From Irpex lacteus (taxonomy: Eukaryota; Basidiomycota; Agaricomycetes; Polyporales; Irpicaceae): a DNA stretch of 64,000 bases. Shown here in pieces: positions 10,585 through 22,620 of the stretch. The notes below the pieces were generated by a model. The model searched no databases. It was not told the DNA's origin and saw only the letters and a program-made list of their open reading frames with translations. Each line of letters opens with the position of its first letter. Positions within the stretch are counted from its first letter, which is position 1. Location of the stretch: assembly GCA_001986395.2 (NCBI GenBank), contig MQVO02000010.1, positions 744,001 through 808,000 of the forward strand, written 5' to 3'. The position numbers and the translations under genes were made by a program.

Positions 10585-13210
10585 ATGGAAGCTTCATCAC
10601 AGGCCCTCGAACCAGGTTCGGACCAGGAATACTCTCTGGAGGATTTCAACATTATGTGCGGAGAATGTCTGAAGTCTGGGCGACAAAATGTAGTGGAGGA
10701 GTTCCTGCAGCTGGCACTGGCTGGGAAAGCCATCGCAAGTGATGGAGATGTGAGACGCATCAGACTCTCCCCTTCCAAGGGTACGCCATCTGCTCTGGGT
10801 ACAGCGATTAACGTCACTCGCGACTTTGACTCTATGTTTGGAATAAGCAACGATCTGCCATTTCGACGCTCATTTGCTGTTTTCCCGGTGCCAAGTTTCC
10901 GTGATACAGTGACAAAGGATAATCACATTACTCGAATGATTGAGACTGTGGTAAGAATCACGGATTGTGATGATGCCAATGATAGGTCAGACTGAGCAAG
11001 TTTTTTAGGATGGAGAAGAACGCAGGACTAGTCTTAAAGACATTCCCAACGTATGCCTCGGAAAAGTCAACAGTATACGCGCAAAAACCAACCTATTTTT
11101 TCCCCGCCTTTATCGCCGTAACGAGACGCCTATCCTTACACAGGATAATATGGCTCTCATATACGATAAATGCATATACCCCAGTATTGCAGACATTGCT
11201 CCAGAGCACATGTCTCACTGGCCCCTTACATACGATATGGCGTTGGAAAAAGCTGGAGACGTTCAAGGGAGGCTTCATTTATCATCGATTGACATCTCCC
11301 CGGATTCTGCCATCGAATTTTCTGGGCTTCTCCTGGATAGACTCGCAGAACATCGCGGATTTGAGGACGCATTTTTCTATCACGAGTGGAGAGGTCTTAA
11401 AGGTATCACAGCACACGACGGAATCAAGGGACGACAGGTTGACAGATCATTCCGGTATCTTCTTGACGATGTCGACATTGCAAGGATAACGCCCGATGAC
11501 TGGTGTGTCGATGTTGCTGTTGAGTTACATGCCCCAGGAAAGGTTCTTCAATGGCGCAAAGCTGCACATCCAGGTGTTACAAAATTTCTTATACCGGATA
11601 TATCCAGAAGACATCAAGATACTCTGCATAGATCAAGGAATTTTCATGTAGACCTCTCTGCATTGTTGTATGAGCTCGCTGGCTTTCGTACCGTGGTCCC
11701 CAACGCGTACTCCGATCTCACTATCTCATATATCAACGTATACACCACAGACAAGCAGTCTACATATCAACAGCACCTTGGCATATTTCGTCACCATCGT
11801 GTTAAAGAAATCCTTCCGGCCAAGCTCTCAAGCCTACTCAAGGACGTGTCCAAGATAGCGGACACCTTTGGAAAATGCTCTGAAGGCCGACCACAAGAAG
11901 GGTGCGCGAGAATGGAGATTAGAATGAGCATTGAGGATGCACAGCAGTCGTTACGAACTATTCCCATGTCCTTCGTGGTGGATAGTATCGTCATAATTGA
12001 TGCGAGGGTCTGGTGGTACGTTTTTTCCTCAACTTTACCGTGATGGAACAATGCTCTTACGAGGAATCTCAGGCGTTACAAGTTCTACCGCGTGCTAGCA
12101 CTAAGTTATCTGCTTAATGCTTTCCAAGAGGCGCCGACCAAAAGCTTACGATGGCTACCTACGCTGAGAGCAGGAGCCATTGCGGTATGGATGCTAAACG
12201 CGACCATATTTCGTCCCGGAGAGCAAGAATGGGATCTAATACTTATGAAGAAATGCGCCTTCCAAGATAGTAACCCTTCCGGGAGGACAAGCCCCGCCTT
12301 CTACAGCCTCGGGGCATACTTTGTCTCGGATATAAGGTACGACGGAGGGGTATATCGCCTGTCACGCCTTAGCGGGGGGGATGAGTTAAGTCTGGAAGAG
12401 ATTAAACTGGTCTTCAACTTGACATATTATCAACTCGAGAGCTCCATAGTTTCACAAGCAAACACTCAAAAGTCTCGCAGGGTTGTCAAAGGCATTAAAG
12501 CGCCTCAACGCGGACGTCGCATCCGAAGAGCGGCTGCGTTAGTGGATATCCCTGACGAGCAATTGCGAGTGGACTTTCATCTATCAGAGTCAGGCGTTAC
12601 ATCTCATCGTATCCTTGATATGACGGGAGACGATGAACACGAGGCTGAAGAAGGAGACGCACGAATTGATATTGACGCACGACTAACGTGGATCTGGCAT
12701 ACCCTCTTCGCTGACATCATCGACTGCATTCCACTTCCAAAGAACAAGCAAGGTCCCTTATATTGTACCCTCAACGTGGAAGGCCGGGAGTCAGCCTCCT
12801 CCGCATTATTTGAGCAACCAAATCTACCCTTTACATGCGCTCAGCTGAAGATGGCGAATGTATGCACCTGGGACGAGCTTTTCTTTGACAGATTCTTCCC
12901 AGAAAAAGCATCTCTCGTTCACGAAAGACGCGCCAACTTGCAACAGCATTTTCCCCAGTGCCAGTATTTTATGATGTGGGAAGTAATCTTGACAGACACT
13001 CCATACAAATATCAAGGAATAATCCGAGAAAAATTGCTGCAAGAGTGGCGCAAATTACTGTGGCTTCCGTACAGTGCCAGCGATAGGATGTGGATCACTC
13101 GTAAAGTGTCAGGGGCGTTCAAACAACTAGGCGCCAGTGGTGGTGCAGCACCCCAAATCGCTGTAAACGAACGACTTGCAGTGGATCTGCAAGAATTTTG
13201 TTTGGTTTGA
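10585..13210 (+). CDS. Large uncharacterised basidiomycete protein, paralogue A (836 aa, three exons)
   Basis: Exons: 10585-10950, 11009-12015, 12073-13210. Introns of 58 bp (GTAAGA..TTTTTTAG) and 57 bp (GTACGT..TCTCAG) keep one frame of 836 codons plus stop; the start sits in CCATGG. I do not recognise a named domain. Segments typical of the family are FYHEWRGLKGI, a DDWCVDVAVELHAPGKVLQW block, YINVYTTDKQSTYQ, YFVSDIRYDGG, and the C-terminal CQYFMMWEV and WLPYSASDRMW. The gene at 15951-18667 has the same order of segments (FHDIRF, DNWKATISYRF, YFISDYQEE, CSYYVAW, WLPHGEKDRLW). Intron 1 follows codon 122 here and codon 121 there; intron 2 splits the second Trp codon of a WW pair as TG|G in both. 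Similar multi-copy proteins of unknown function are, as I recall, common in Agaricomycetes. A mobile-element origin is possible but no transposase motif or terminal repeat was seen. Confidence 0.88.
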
Positions 13211-14085
13211 GATATAAACCTGTGTATCTTTCACTTTTGAGCGATATAATTTCTCCCAGCTTGTCATATGTGATCTGCGACTCGTCAAATGTACAATACG
13301 ATATAGTGGCAAACGACGTAAGTAACGGCCATGATAGTAAGCTTGCGATGTCATCAAGAATGCATGTTGTGCATGCATCTACTTATCTACATGTCGAGAG
13401 CTAGTACGATGTGGTTACGCGATGTGTCTCGTAGAACTCTAGCTCTTGCTCGAAGTTCTCTGCGATGACTGACGCCTCGCCGCGGTGCTGGGACCGTGCC
13501 CCGAAACAATAGAGCATGCTCTGAGAGCAAGAACTCAACAGCGCTGCCCCGAGCTGGCAGTAGGGGTGCCATGAACATATTATATCACGGACAAGAGCAA
13601 TAGCTGCAATTAAGCCATGTATTTCAATGTCAGAAAACATATTTATAGGTCTGTCTGTGATCCCAGTTTCTCGTTGCGACACACCACCTGTTACCTTTAC
13701 TGCCGCGCTCACTGCTACCTATGTTCACACCGTCATTCTTTCAATTGGTGAGTGCTCACTCAAGTTTCCACCTGTTCGCTACAATACTAATACACCGCTT
13801 ATAAGGACAGGTGTAACACGTGTGGCGCATCGTTAGATCTACGATTTGTCAAAGTGAAGACGAAAAATCACGGTCGGCCATTCTACTCGGTAAGTTCTCA
13901 AACTACAGCACTTACCCAACCTGGCATTTTCACTGATGGCGGTGTCTTAGTGTCGTAACCCGAATCCTTTTCTAAAGGGCGGCAAGTGCGTATATATTCG
14001 TTTCGCAGACGTTGGCCCTGGTGCCTTACCAGGCTACAGCTACCCTTCCCCACCTCAGTCTTCCTCACCGCTACATACAACGACT
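13211..14085. other. Intergenic, no gene seen
   Basis: Only short frames and no recognisable element. The end of the stretch looks like a promoter: TATATAT near 13991 followed by a pyrimidine-rich leader (CTTCCCCACCTCAGTCTTCC) that leads to the ATG at 14086. Confidence 0.4.
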
Positions 14086-14280
14086 ATGGTACGATCTCCC
14101 TGCCCCGTCAATGGCTGCGCAAAACCTGGAAACAAGGCATGCATAACGGGAAAGTGCTCGGTGCACTGCCTGACAGATGATATCCTTCAGAACTTGCCAG
14201 TACTGACGGACCGTGATTACTTGCTCTGTTGGAACCTCTATCACATGCGCCAAGAATACTTAATGAATTCCTTTTGGTAG
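14086..14280 (+). CDS. Small cysteine-rich protein or 5' part of a broken gene (64 aa)
   Basis: ATG at 14086 follows a TATA-like TATATAT (about 13991) and a pyrimidine-rich, AC-rich leader, the arrangement expected of a fungal start. The frame encodes CPVNGCAKPGNKACITGK followed by CSVHC, with spacing C-x4-C-x7-C-x4-C-x3-C at residues 6-28. This resembles cysteine clusters found near the N-terminus of some multi-copy Agaricomycete proteins, but I cannot name a family. The frame ends after NSFW-stop at 14280. No GT..AG pair was found that convincingly extends it, so it may be a truncated gene. It could also be chance. Confidence 0.3.
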   Translation: MVRSPCPVNGCAKPGNKACITGKCSVHCLTDDILQNLPVLTDRDYLLCWNLYHMRQEYLMNSFW

Positions 14281-15414
14281 CAATGTGATCGACGTAGCCA
14301 TCGCCATCGCAAAGGAGTTCATTTCCTTGTCACAGCTCAGTTAAGGGTCATCATAGTGCAGTGCCTTGCATAAGAAACTGCGAACGTCAATCTTCTGTTC
14401 GCTCATGGTCCCCATATATCAGGAAGGTAAGATATTCACACAACAAAGTCACGCGTCGTCTGCAAGTCGTTGCCCCAGCCTCCTCTTGTGGACTCAAACG
14501 CTAAGCAACTGCATATTACAGCTTCTTTTATGATTTGTGAGTCGAACCTTACAGCGTTATTTCTTTGCAGACAGTACCTCTTCGCTGTGTTTATTGTGAA
14601 CGGCCAGCAGCTCTTCGATACTATGGGAACCTTCTCGGGCGGCTACTAGAGTGCGAAATTGTGTCGTTGTGTAAACAAGTTACTGCGGTTTGCAGAAAGA
14701 TATGGAATCTAACTTTTTTCACATCCAGCGCTACGCGGGCGTTAAGGCATGTTGGCCGACAGTTCCGTCGGCTTCAGTAGATGGCAACTGTCGGAGTTTC
14801 ACTTGTATTAGTAGTAGCGATGTAGAAAGAGTAAGCTGAATGAGTTGGTGTACATGCTCACCAGCTTGATAGAATCTATCTTATGGCACTCTAATTCATT
14901 GTGTATAATATTCATGCAGGAATCGAGTGATTAGGTCGCCAAATGAGTGCATTGTCAACTACAGAGAATATCGAGCAATAAGTACATGTTTGTAGATCGT
15001 AGTCGGATTATTATAGCACAATTTTCCGATTCTGTTGTCTAAGAGTATATATGGGTGCTATCGAGTGAGACTTCTATGAGTAGGCTCACTACAATAGTGC
15101 GAAGACACAAACACAACGTGTCCCGAGCTTGAGACAAGTAGCGGAGCCTTGCACGTGCCATCAATACATCATGTGGTCTAAACGCCGGTGTGCGCGAAAA
15201 ACGTTGATTCCATATCATTCTGCAAACCGCAGTAAGACTCTGTGCTTGAGGGAGCAGCCGTCAAAGCGGCGGGATACGATCTCTGAATTGAGCTCCCAGC
15301 TTTTTTGTATTAGACCTGAAACAACTAATATAGCAGAGTAACACTACTTACCTTTTACATAATTAAAGTATCCTAACAAAAACCGTGTACAATGTACAGC
15401 TGAGTATTCGAAAA
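14281..15414. other. Intergenic, no gene seen
   Basis: Short frames only. Near 15250 is a degenerate copy of the recurring terminal motif (GGGAGCAGCCGTCAAAGCGG), found also at 28920, 30905 and 49390. Confidence 0.4.
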
Positions 15415-15830
15415 CAGCACTGGCAGGAATCGAACTCGCAGCCTTGGTGCGATCGTCGGGTGCATCGGAGCTAGAGCGCGGCTGAGTTTGAATAGTTTCT
15501 ATGGCTGGGTTCACTCGCTTTCTTGTGAGCGTGAGTGCTCACTTTAGGGCTGTTTTTCCTCCTGGGTAGTACAATGATAGAACAGGGACGTAGTAAGGCT
15601 AGGCTTACCTGAGCTTTTATTCAGAATGGTACAGTTGTTGTGCTTGCAAAAATCAGTTTGTGTTTGTAGTTTAATACAAAACTGGTAAAAGGGATAAGAA
15701 CAGACGATAACAAATTGCTTACCGCAATGTAGTCCAATCAATTTCCCACACTTTGGGGACATGAACGTCACATCTCGCGACGCCCAAAACACCAGCCCGC
15801 ACAATAAAAGGACTCTTCATTCTTCAGAGA
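15415..15830 (-). repeat. SINE-like repeat S1, copy c
   Basis: Read on the minus strand, it starts with the M90 module (15750-15830), passes through ACAAACTGATTTTTGCA and reaches a tRNA-like segment with AGTTCGATTCC at 15425-15435, one base off the polymerase III box B consensus. Upstream of this box on the same strand, TAGCTCCGATG lies where a degenerate box A could be. It is clearly the same family as 9734-10270 but much diverged in the middle. It ends 120 bp before the start codon at 15951. Confidence 0.6.
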
Positions 15831-15950
15831 TCGTACTAGTACATAATTTAAGCGCGTTCTTCCCCACTAAGTACTTGAAGCGGAGATCAAACCAATTTTC
15901 TATATAGCCTATCATTTTTTTTTTCATATTCACCTCCTCACTGCGGTACC

Positions 15951-18667
15951 ATGCCTCCCTGCCCCGATGAGTACCTCCCCACAAGGCCCATGACCATACC
16001 TCAAATCATCAATCACTGTCTGGAACTCCTCCATCGCCACTCAGATCCATCAGGCGAGAAGGACTTGATACAGCGCTATGTTCGGTTTCTCCTATCGGGA
16101 AGATACATCGATGATGAGGAAAACCAGCATCGTGTGTTCCTTTCCCATCCTGCAGCGCAGCTGGAAACCATTCGCCTCCAAGCGTTTTACACGGGCGTTC
16201 ACGGACAATCTCGCTTTTTCCCGACTATAGAAGAGATCGTTCTCTTTCCGATTGACTTAGGGACTAGGATGGAAAAGGATGTGGGTTATGTGGTGATCGA
16301 TCTGCCAGCTGGGGTGAGACCTGCAATCCAGCCACATGGGAAACACACTTATAACACACAGCTATCTAGTCTCGAGGACCTGCCACGCAGCTACCCATCT
16401 CCGATATACCTCGTATTTCTATTGGAAATTTCTCCGGATTTAATCATGAGGCTTACAGCTTCCTATGTTTTCCGGAGCTTCGTCGAAAGGACGGCCAAGT
16501 GCGCATAACGTATGCTGACAGGGTGGCACTCTATGATCAGTGTATACTCCCTGCATTGTATCATTGCGCTGCAACTGGCGTAGAAGATTTGCCTCAATCG
16601 CTCAATGAAACAAAAACCATGAGACAAACAGACCTTGATCGCCTGGGTGGAACTTTTCTCACGCTCGCCTCCGCTCAGATAGGCAAGTTCACGGACTATT
16701 TAGGCGCCCTAATGGACGAACGCCCTCATTTCGAACACTGGTTTATTTTTCACGATATAAGGTTTAAAAACTGTCTTGTGCATGATCCTACAAGCTCAAA
16801 TGATAGGCTCCGGGAGTGGTCAAGGCTCACTTCCGAAATTGACTGGCCCGTGGATGCAGACAACTGGAAAGCGACGATATCGTACCGTTTCGGAGAACCT
16901 GGATCAGCCACCTTCATTCAACGCGGAGGGCTTCAATATTTTCTGCAATCCATAGAACCGCAAATTCCCATGCAAAACATTGAGCAATGGCTGGACAGAC
17001 GCGGGACTCTGCGCCACTGCCAAAACTTCTCCGATGCCGTCTCCTTCGACATGCAGAACAAGATAATTGTACAAGCGCTGGGCTGTATTGAAGGGCTCTC
17101 ATGTCAATGGGAGGCAAACGAAACGTGCCTTGACACATTCACCTTTGTCCCCCATGATCTTCTTCCAGACCGCATAGAGTCTACTCAACAGACATTACAA
17201 GGATTAATTCAAGCGCTACAGGATTCGGCAGTTCAGAATCGCTCAATCAGCACTGTTGTTTCGATCAGCGTTCGCATTTCCAATGCCACATCCGTTTTTC
17301 CTGGTAAGGGAGACAACGAATATGTGAAATGCATTGAGGCCAATCAATGGTGGTGAGTACTCTTACAACGTTTTCCTCCATTGAATAACAAGAATTTCAG
17401 GAGCCTCCTGTACTACAGGATGAACGCTGTGCTATATGCCTTTGATCGGTTGATGAGCTCTCCTCCCTGGTTCAGAGCAACTCCCGAATCACTTACACTA
17501 GGCCTTTCCCTCACGTGCTTAGCCAATGCAACATTCGACCATTGCAACTACTACGAGGCGCCGTGGAGGGGCTCTCTTCTCACTAAAACCAGTGTTCACT
17601 GGGCAGGAGAAAATGTGGGTGAAGACCAACTAGAGGACCGCTTTGAAAGGAGGGCAGAAGAGCCGCTGATTTATGAGCGCGGCATGTATTTTATCTCTGA
17701 CTATCAGGAGGAGTACGTGCCATGCCATGCCACAGACGACAAGGAAATCACCCTTCCAGCACCGCACGTTCCCACTATACGTTTACTTACGCACAATGAG
17801 CTTGCCAAAGCATACAATCAAGACTCGTGGAGCATTTTGGAAAGACGTTTTGGTATCCTCGATCAAGAAGCTGAAAGTGGACGCAGGCCTGGCAACCGCA
17901 GCAACCGTGGTGCTACCACTGTCTACCTTTATCTTTGGAACACTATAAATGACCCCCCTATCGCCTTCGATGTCTCATCGAGACTCAAGATCTCGTTGGA
18001 TACACGCCCATCGTTATCATCCCTGGTTGATTATCCCTACAACCAGGCGGCTTCGAGTCAACGGGGCATCTTAAAACTGATCAACCATGAGAGCATCCAG
18101 GAAACACTCAATCACATAATTCTACAATTTGTGCATGACGTTGTTGAAAGAGTACCTCGGACACCCACTGGCCACTCCTATTCGACCTTTTCCCCAGATG
18201 AAGCGCGTAATGTACGGGTATCCCTCATGAGCGAAAAGGAGTTGCCCCTTTCAGCTGCAACGCTCACGCTCGTCAGCGAAAAGGTATGGCACTCCATAAT
18301 AATGCGATTGTTTCCGAATCCCACGGGCAACCATCCAGTAGCCAGCTCAAGCACCGTACTCGGACAATGTAGCTACTACGTTGCTTGGATCCGCACGCTG
18401 AACGGGATTCATGATCCTGAAGAAAAGAAGCGCGTGGCGAATGCAGTTCACAAGATTGTTGCTGAATTTGACTGGCTTCCACACGGGGAGAAAGATAGGT
18501 TATGGAAGGGGGTTAGCTCACACACCAGTCGCAACAGTCGTACATTTCCAGAGGAGTCGAGCAAATCAACACCGTGGATTGCAGTGAATCCCTGGAGATA
18601 CAGCGTCAGCGATTTAAACACATGGAAGTTATTGGGTAGCAGCGAGGCTTTCTTTCGTGTGTTATAG
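15951..18667 (+). CDS. Large uncharacterised basidiomycete protein, paralogue B (870 aa, three exons)
   Basis: Exons: 15951-16313, 16370-17352, 17401-18667. Introns are 56 bp (GTGAGA..ATCTAG) and 48 bp (GTGAGT..TTTCAG). The joined frame is 870 codons plus stop, and the start is in the context GTACCATGC. It is a diverged paralogue of the gene at 10585-13210. The N-termini align (LLSGRYIDDE against LALAGKAIASD), the exon-2 starts align (SDIPRISIGN against KDIPNVCLGK), then YDQCILPAL against YDKCIYPSI, and the C-terminal WLP..DR.W block is shared. Both intron positions are conserved. A charged low-complexity stretch (ESGRRPGNRSNRG) lies about 60 residues after YFISDYQEE. Function, localisation and partners are unknown. 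The 14-bp stem hairpin at 18734-18772 lies 67 bp after the stop. Confidence 0.88.
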
Positions 18668-18733
18668 CTACTTCATTCTCGTATCGCATGGCGATAGCCC
18701 TATTTATTCTGCACTCAGTTTGCTAGGCTCGTA

Positions 18734-18772
18734 ACCAGCCGGTCTGACGCTGCGCTCTTCAGACCGGCTGGT
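18734..18772. other. Perfect 14-bp stem hairpin downstream of paralogue B
   Basis: ACCAGCCGGTCTGA at 18734-18747 is the exact reverse complement of TCAGACCGGCTGGT at 18759-18772, with an 11-nt spacer. It lies 67 bp after the stop codon at 18667. It may be an RNA structure in the 3' UTR or the core of a small foldback element. Polymerase II genes have no classical hairpin terminator, so it is not called as one. Confidence 0.7.
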
Positions 18773-18779
18773 ACAATCG

Positions 18780-20837
18780 GTCGCGAAATGTCGAGGTCGA
18801 TCGAGCGCCCAATAGACGCCTACCGTGTGAATTTTAACTTAGAAAAATCTGGGCTTCGTTTCTCGAGCTGGCCACAGAAATTATCGCATTATAGTACGTA
18901 GTCATTGTTTACAGCAAATAAATATATATGACATGTTTCCTACATACATCGGGGGTATAGAAGAAGTGATTAAAGATGCATAACTGGTCAGGCTCACCCA
19001 TGAACTCGAATTTTAGTTTGACTCGCAGCCGAACAAAGGCACTCCCACTAATAGAGACGTGAAATCCGATGAAGTTATATATGAAAAAAGAACACGGTCA
19101 GTTATAAGACATCGATAGTGCATATACAAAGTGTTCTCGCACCTTTGCCCTGATTATTTCGAGCCGGGTTGATGAAGTGGGTTTGAGAAAGCTGAGTAGA
19201 GACCGACTGATGAGTCGGAATTAGTATCTGTTCAGCACATAAGGCAGGTATAAACGGTATTAACCATTTGTGTGGTGCCTTTGCGCTTCTTGGTGATTAT
19301 CGAGACCTTGCAATAGTATCAAGGCTGCTCGCTGATAGTGCAATAGAGTCGAGCCTTGGGACGCGCCATCGAAGGCGCAGTCACTATGCCACAGCAACGC
19401 GTAAGCATAGGTGGCATCATTCTAGGTGTTCAGAGATATCAAGGTGTGAGTACTTATGTGTGCCGAAATGCGAGTGGCTGACGTAAACACCTTTGTCGTA
19501 GGCTTAGGCCGTGCGCGACTGGTAGCGCATAAGGTAATTGCGAGAGCAGGCGAGGATGTGTGTGTGGCAGAGCAGTGAATGCTTGCCGCAATAGCTAGAG
19601 GTAATAGTAGAGACTTAGAGCATATAGGTAGCGAACTCGCACCTTTCTTGTGGGGTTTGTAAGCTGGAGTGATCAAGCGAGACGACGCGACGTCGTCGTC
19701 TCGCTTTGTCATTCCACCAGCTAAAAGTGTAGTCACCCTGTTCCTGTCCTGCTAGGAACGATCAAGTCTTTGCACTGAAAGGAAGGATGAGAAGGCAGAA
19801 CGACTGAGAGGCGGAAAATGAGCTTACAAAAGACTTGTGAGCTTTGTGTTGTATCGCCTAACAGATGGTGGTGAAGACTGGTGAGTAGATTGAGCTCAAT
19901 CCGACTCAATCCGACAGAAAAGCATCTGGATAACGAAAAATCTTGTTGTTATGAGGCCGTCTCTTGTCAAGTGGCTTGCGATGATGGTCGCAGTTTCAGA
20001 ACAAAGGCAACCGGAGAGGCGCGCGTACTCTGAAAGTTGTCATCAGCAGACTCCGGGGTGCGCGTCGGCTTGGTTTCTCACTATCATCATCTACTGACTC
20101 GAAATTGGCACGTATAACGGCAAGTACGGGAATCATGTTTGTCACCCTACCATCACACTTTTGATAGTTGCTGCTGACTTGGATGTGTCTTTAGACGAGC
20201 TCGATGTCGTTTAGAAGGCAACACGACTAGGAGGCCTTCCAGCTGCGCGGGGTGTAGACCATCAATAGACTGGGGAGGCAAGGATATTGGAGAAATGATA
20301 CGGCTTTTGAACTGTTTGGTGCGTCACACGTTATACGAGAATCATCGCTTATTGACATTGGGACGACCTAGCTCTAAAGTTTTCATCAGCCAACCGAGGC
20401 TTGCTGGAGCATCCACACTCCCTGGTTACCCCCATAGTAGATGTCCATCCTGTCTCTGGAAGTGCGATGCTATCGCCCAGAAAGTGACCCCACCGTTATG
20501 GCCAATATTTGTGAGTGATCGCTTAAACTTGCCCCATGCTCATCCTGCATTCTCAGTGATACTCCTCCCTCGAGCCTTGTAATGCAGCGGATAACTCGGT
20601 CAGAGATTGGAGCCATCTTCCGAGGAAGTGATCTGGGAGTCCTTGCCTCTCGTTTCGACCCGTAGTAGGTTATTGCAGTGGCCTCACGAGGGTGGTATGG
20701 GCTAATGGTCCGTCTCTGTGCTCTCCCGCGTCTAGCAACACTGCCGAAACATTTGAATGCGCCTACGACATACTTCCCCATCGGGTCTTGAACGCGAACA
20801 ACTCTTCAAGGAAGCTCAATTTCGTTAAACAACGGCT
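18780..20837. other. Gene-free stretch
   Basis: Only short frames on both strands, none with recognisable similarity or credible splicing. No repeat matching other parts of the window was noticed. Confidence 0.4.
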
Positions 20838-20840
20838 CTT

Positions 20841-21114
20841 CACTGCGTATCTGCCAATATTTTCTCTCGAAGAAAATGTGAAGAAAGGAGAGGGAGTAAG
20901 GATGCCTTTGACATCACCTTTTTCCGAAGAGAAAATCACGCCTTTTCCTTTCACTTTCCCATACATTTTCCCTAGATTCCCTTTGTTCCCTTTGTTCGTT
21001 TCATTCCTTTTCGCAGACCTTTGTGCACAGAAAAAAGGTGATAAGAAAGGCAGCATTTGGCACTTCATTTTCGCTACATTTTCTCAGGGATAATATAATG
21101 GCAGATACGCAGTG
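20841..21114. mobile_element. 274-bp CACTA-type MITE, complete copy
   Basis: Left end CACTGCGTATCTGCC at 20841-20855 is exactly inverted at 21100-21114 (GGCAGATACGCAGTG). The element is flanked by CTT on both sides (20838-20840 and 21115-21117). Ends beginning CACT(G/A) with a 3-bp target duplication are the signature of CACTA/CMC DNA transposons. The interior matches 53571-53802, for example CCTTTGTTCCCTTTGTTCGT. It encodes nothing itself. A CACTA-type (Tnp2) transposase relic lies at 59.5-61.3 kb, but its ends were not found, so a link is unproven. Confidence 0.8.
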
Positions 21115-21532
21115 CTTGGCCCTGACTCCCAGCCGCCGGTTGGATATCTTGTCCGACAACAAGGTTTGAGGTTACCATCGAGCCACCAGGAAGGAATACG
21201 AGTACGCAAACTGCATGTGTATTGTTGCTGACTGTTTCAAGCTTCAGACGTTACTTGTTGACAAGAAAGACAGGACTACAGTGGCGGGCACTGACATATA
21301 GCCTGTTATCGCTCACAGGAGTACAAACAGTCTATGAGGTAGCTCGTTTAATCGATACTTTGTCAATTTCATGCTTGTATATCAATTCTCTATAAACATA
21401 TTTTGTGTCTGGGGGTTAATTGGGACGTGTAGAGAAGATTTTGTGTGGCCAGACGACGAATGCGCGATAATTCTAAGTTAAAATTCACACGCTCAGCGCC
21501 AATCGGTCAAGTCGACAATCGGCGCCCGAGTA

Positions 21533-21612
21533 TCCCAGTCCGCTCGCAAGCTCGCGCCTCCTTGCTTGTCTCGGTTGGCGCGCATCTCAGCTTGCGACCG
21601 GACTGGCTGGCG
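21533..21612. repeat. Imperfect inverted repeat
   Basis: CAGTCCGCTCGCAAGCT near 21537 pairs with AGCTTGCGACCGGACTG near 21591, with further partial pairing in the loop (GCGCCT against GGCGCGC). The stem is about 17 bp with one mismatch. It may be a small foldback element or chance in GC-rich DNA. Confidence 0.45.
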
Positions 21613-21727
21613 AGTCTATCAGTTTGCACGTATAGAACGCTCGTGGATGCTCTAGCTGAAGCGGTAGTGATGTCTCTTCAGATACGGTGCATCATGATGT
21701 GCTGTTTAATAGTTGTTCATGGAAGGT

Positions 21728-21945
21728 AAACGTCCTGCTCTAAAACCATGGACCTTGGGCAAGTCTGTACTGAGCAAAGGCATCGATTGCGCAGGCAGAA
21801 TTGGGTAACTTTTGTCGAGACTTAGCTCATGAATATTGTGACAAAACGTGCATAAGCCTCAAGGGCGCGGCGTGTGGCTCAGAATTGCAGTCAAAGTGTC
21901 GCAAGGTCAACTATCAGCGTCATCTGCAAAGTGCCGCGTAGTTAA
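21728..21945 (+). repeat. Dispersed repeat family R4, copy 1
   Basis: It is similar over about 220 bp to 58052-58284. Shared blocks include CCATGGACCT, ATTGTGACAAAA, GGGCGCGGCGTGTGGCTCAG, GTCGCAAGGTCAACTAT and GCGTCATCTGCAAAGTGCCG. No coding capacity or terminal inverted repeat was noticed. Confidence 0.7.
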
Positions 21946-22080
21946 AAAGGAGCACAATCATAGCAGATCACACACACCATCTAATGATGAACTCTAGAAC
22001 AAGGGCTGCCTCGCTTCGCTACGGCCTGTAACGTCCCGTGAAAGTAAAAAGAGATAATATTACTATAAGAGGTTACAACG

Positions 22081-22610
22081 CACAGATAGTGGCGCAATGC
22101 AAGAAGTGAGAAAGAGAAAGATGAGCTGAGTGACGAAGCGACCGTGACAGTGGGAGCGCGTGAAACTTAAGTAAGCGCGCGGGAGTGGTCTGGGGTCCCG
22201 ATCACAAAGGCAAAGCGAGATCATCACAGCACGATGGGAGAGAAAAGCAAGGAAGAGCGCGTGTAAGGCATCAGGAGACAAAACGGGATAGACATAGGGG
22301 GGAAAAGGTAGGAGTGAGATGGAAGCCATAAGTACAAAGGCAGAAACGCAGAGAAGAGGGAAAGGACCCCGAAAAGCATGTCACGGAAGGGCGGATTCCC
22401 GGCGGAAGATTACTTAAAGCAGGCTCCTGGAACATCCGCAATCGAGCATTCGGCTGGGCTGCAAAAAAAACCACACAGCCTAGGCAGAACAATAACATAA
22501 AAGACAGTGAAGGACGAAGGGGAGCGGGAGAAACTCGGGGAAAGGGGTAAGGAGATAAATAAGACGAAATGAAATGAGAGTGGCAAACACCGTGACCCTC
22601 TGCATCTTCC
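22081..22610. other. Purine-rich plus strand, no gene
   Basis: About 500 bp with a marked A/G bias on the plus strand; a shorter similar stretch is at 24560-24720. The frames on the minus strand (rich in Ser, Leu, Pro, Cys) reflect this bias and are not taken as genes. It lies directly upstream of a Helitron-type 3' end and may be the body of that element. Confidence 0.4.
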
Positions 22611-22620
22611 TACTCTAATT

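Noticed and set aside
10585..18667. Transposase function for the two large paralogues
   Set aside because: No DDE, RNase H-like or zinc-finger motif and no flanking terminal repeats were seen; left open as a question, not a call.
20763..21093. Frames of 101-133 codons around 20.9 kb
   Set aside because: They lie in the CACTA-type MITE and its flanks and recur with changes at 53.6 kb.
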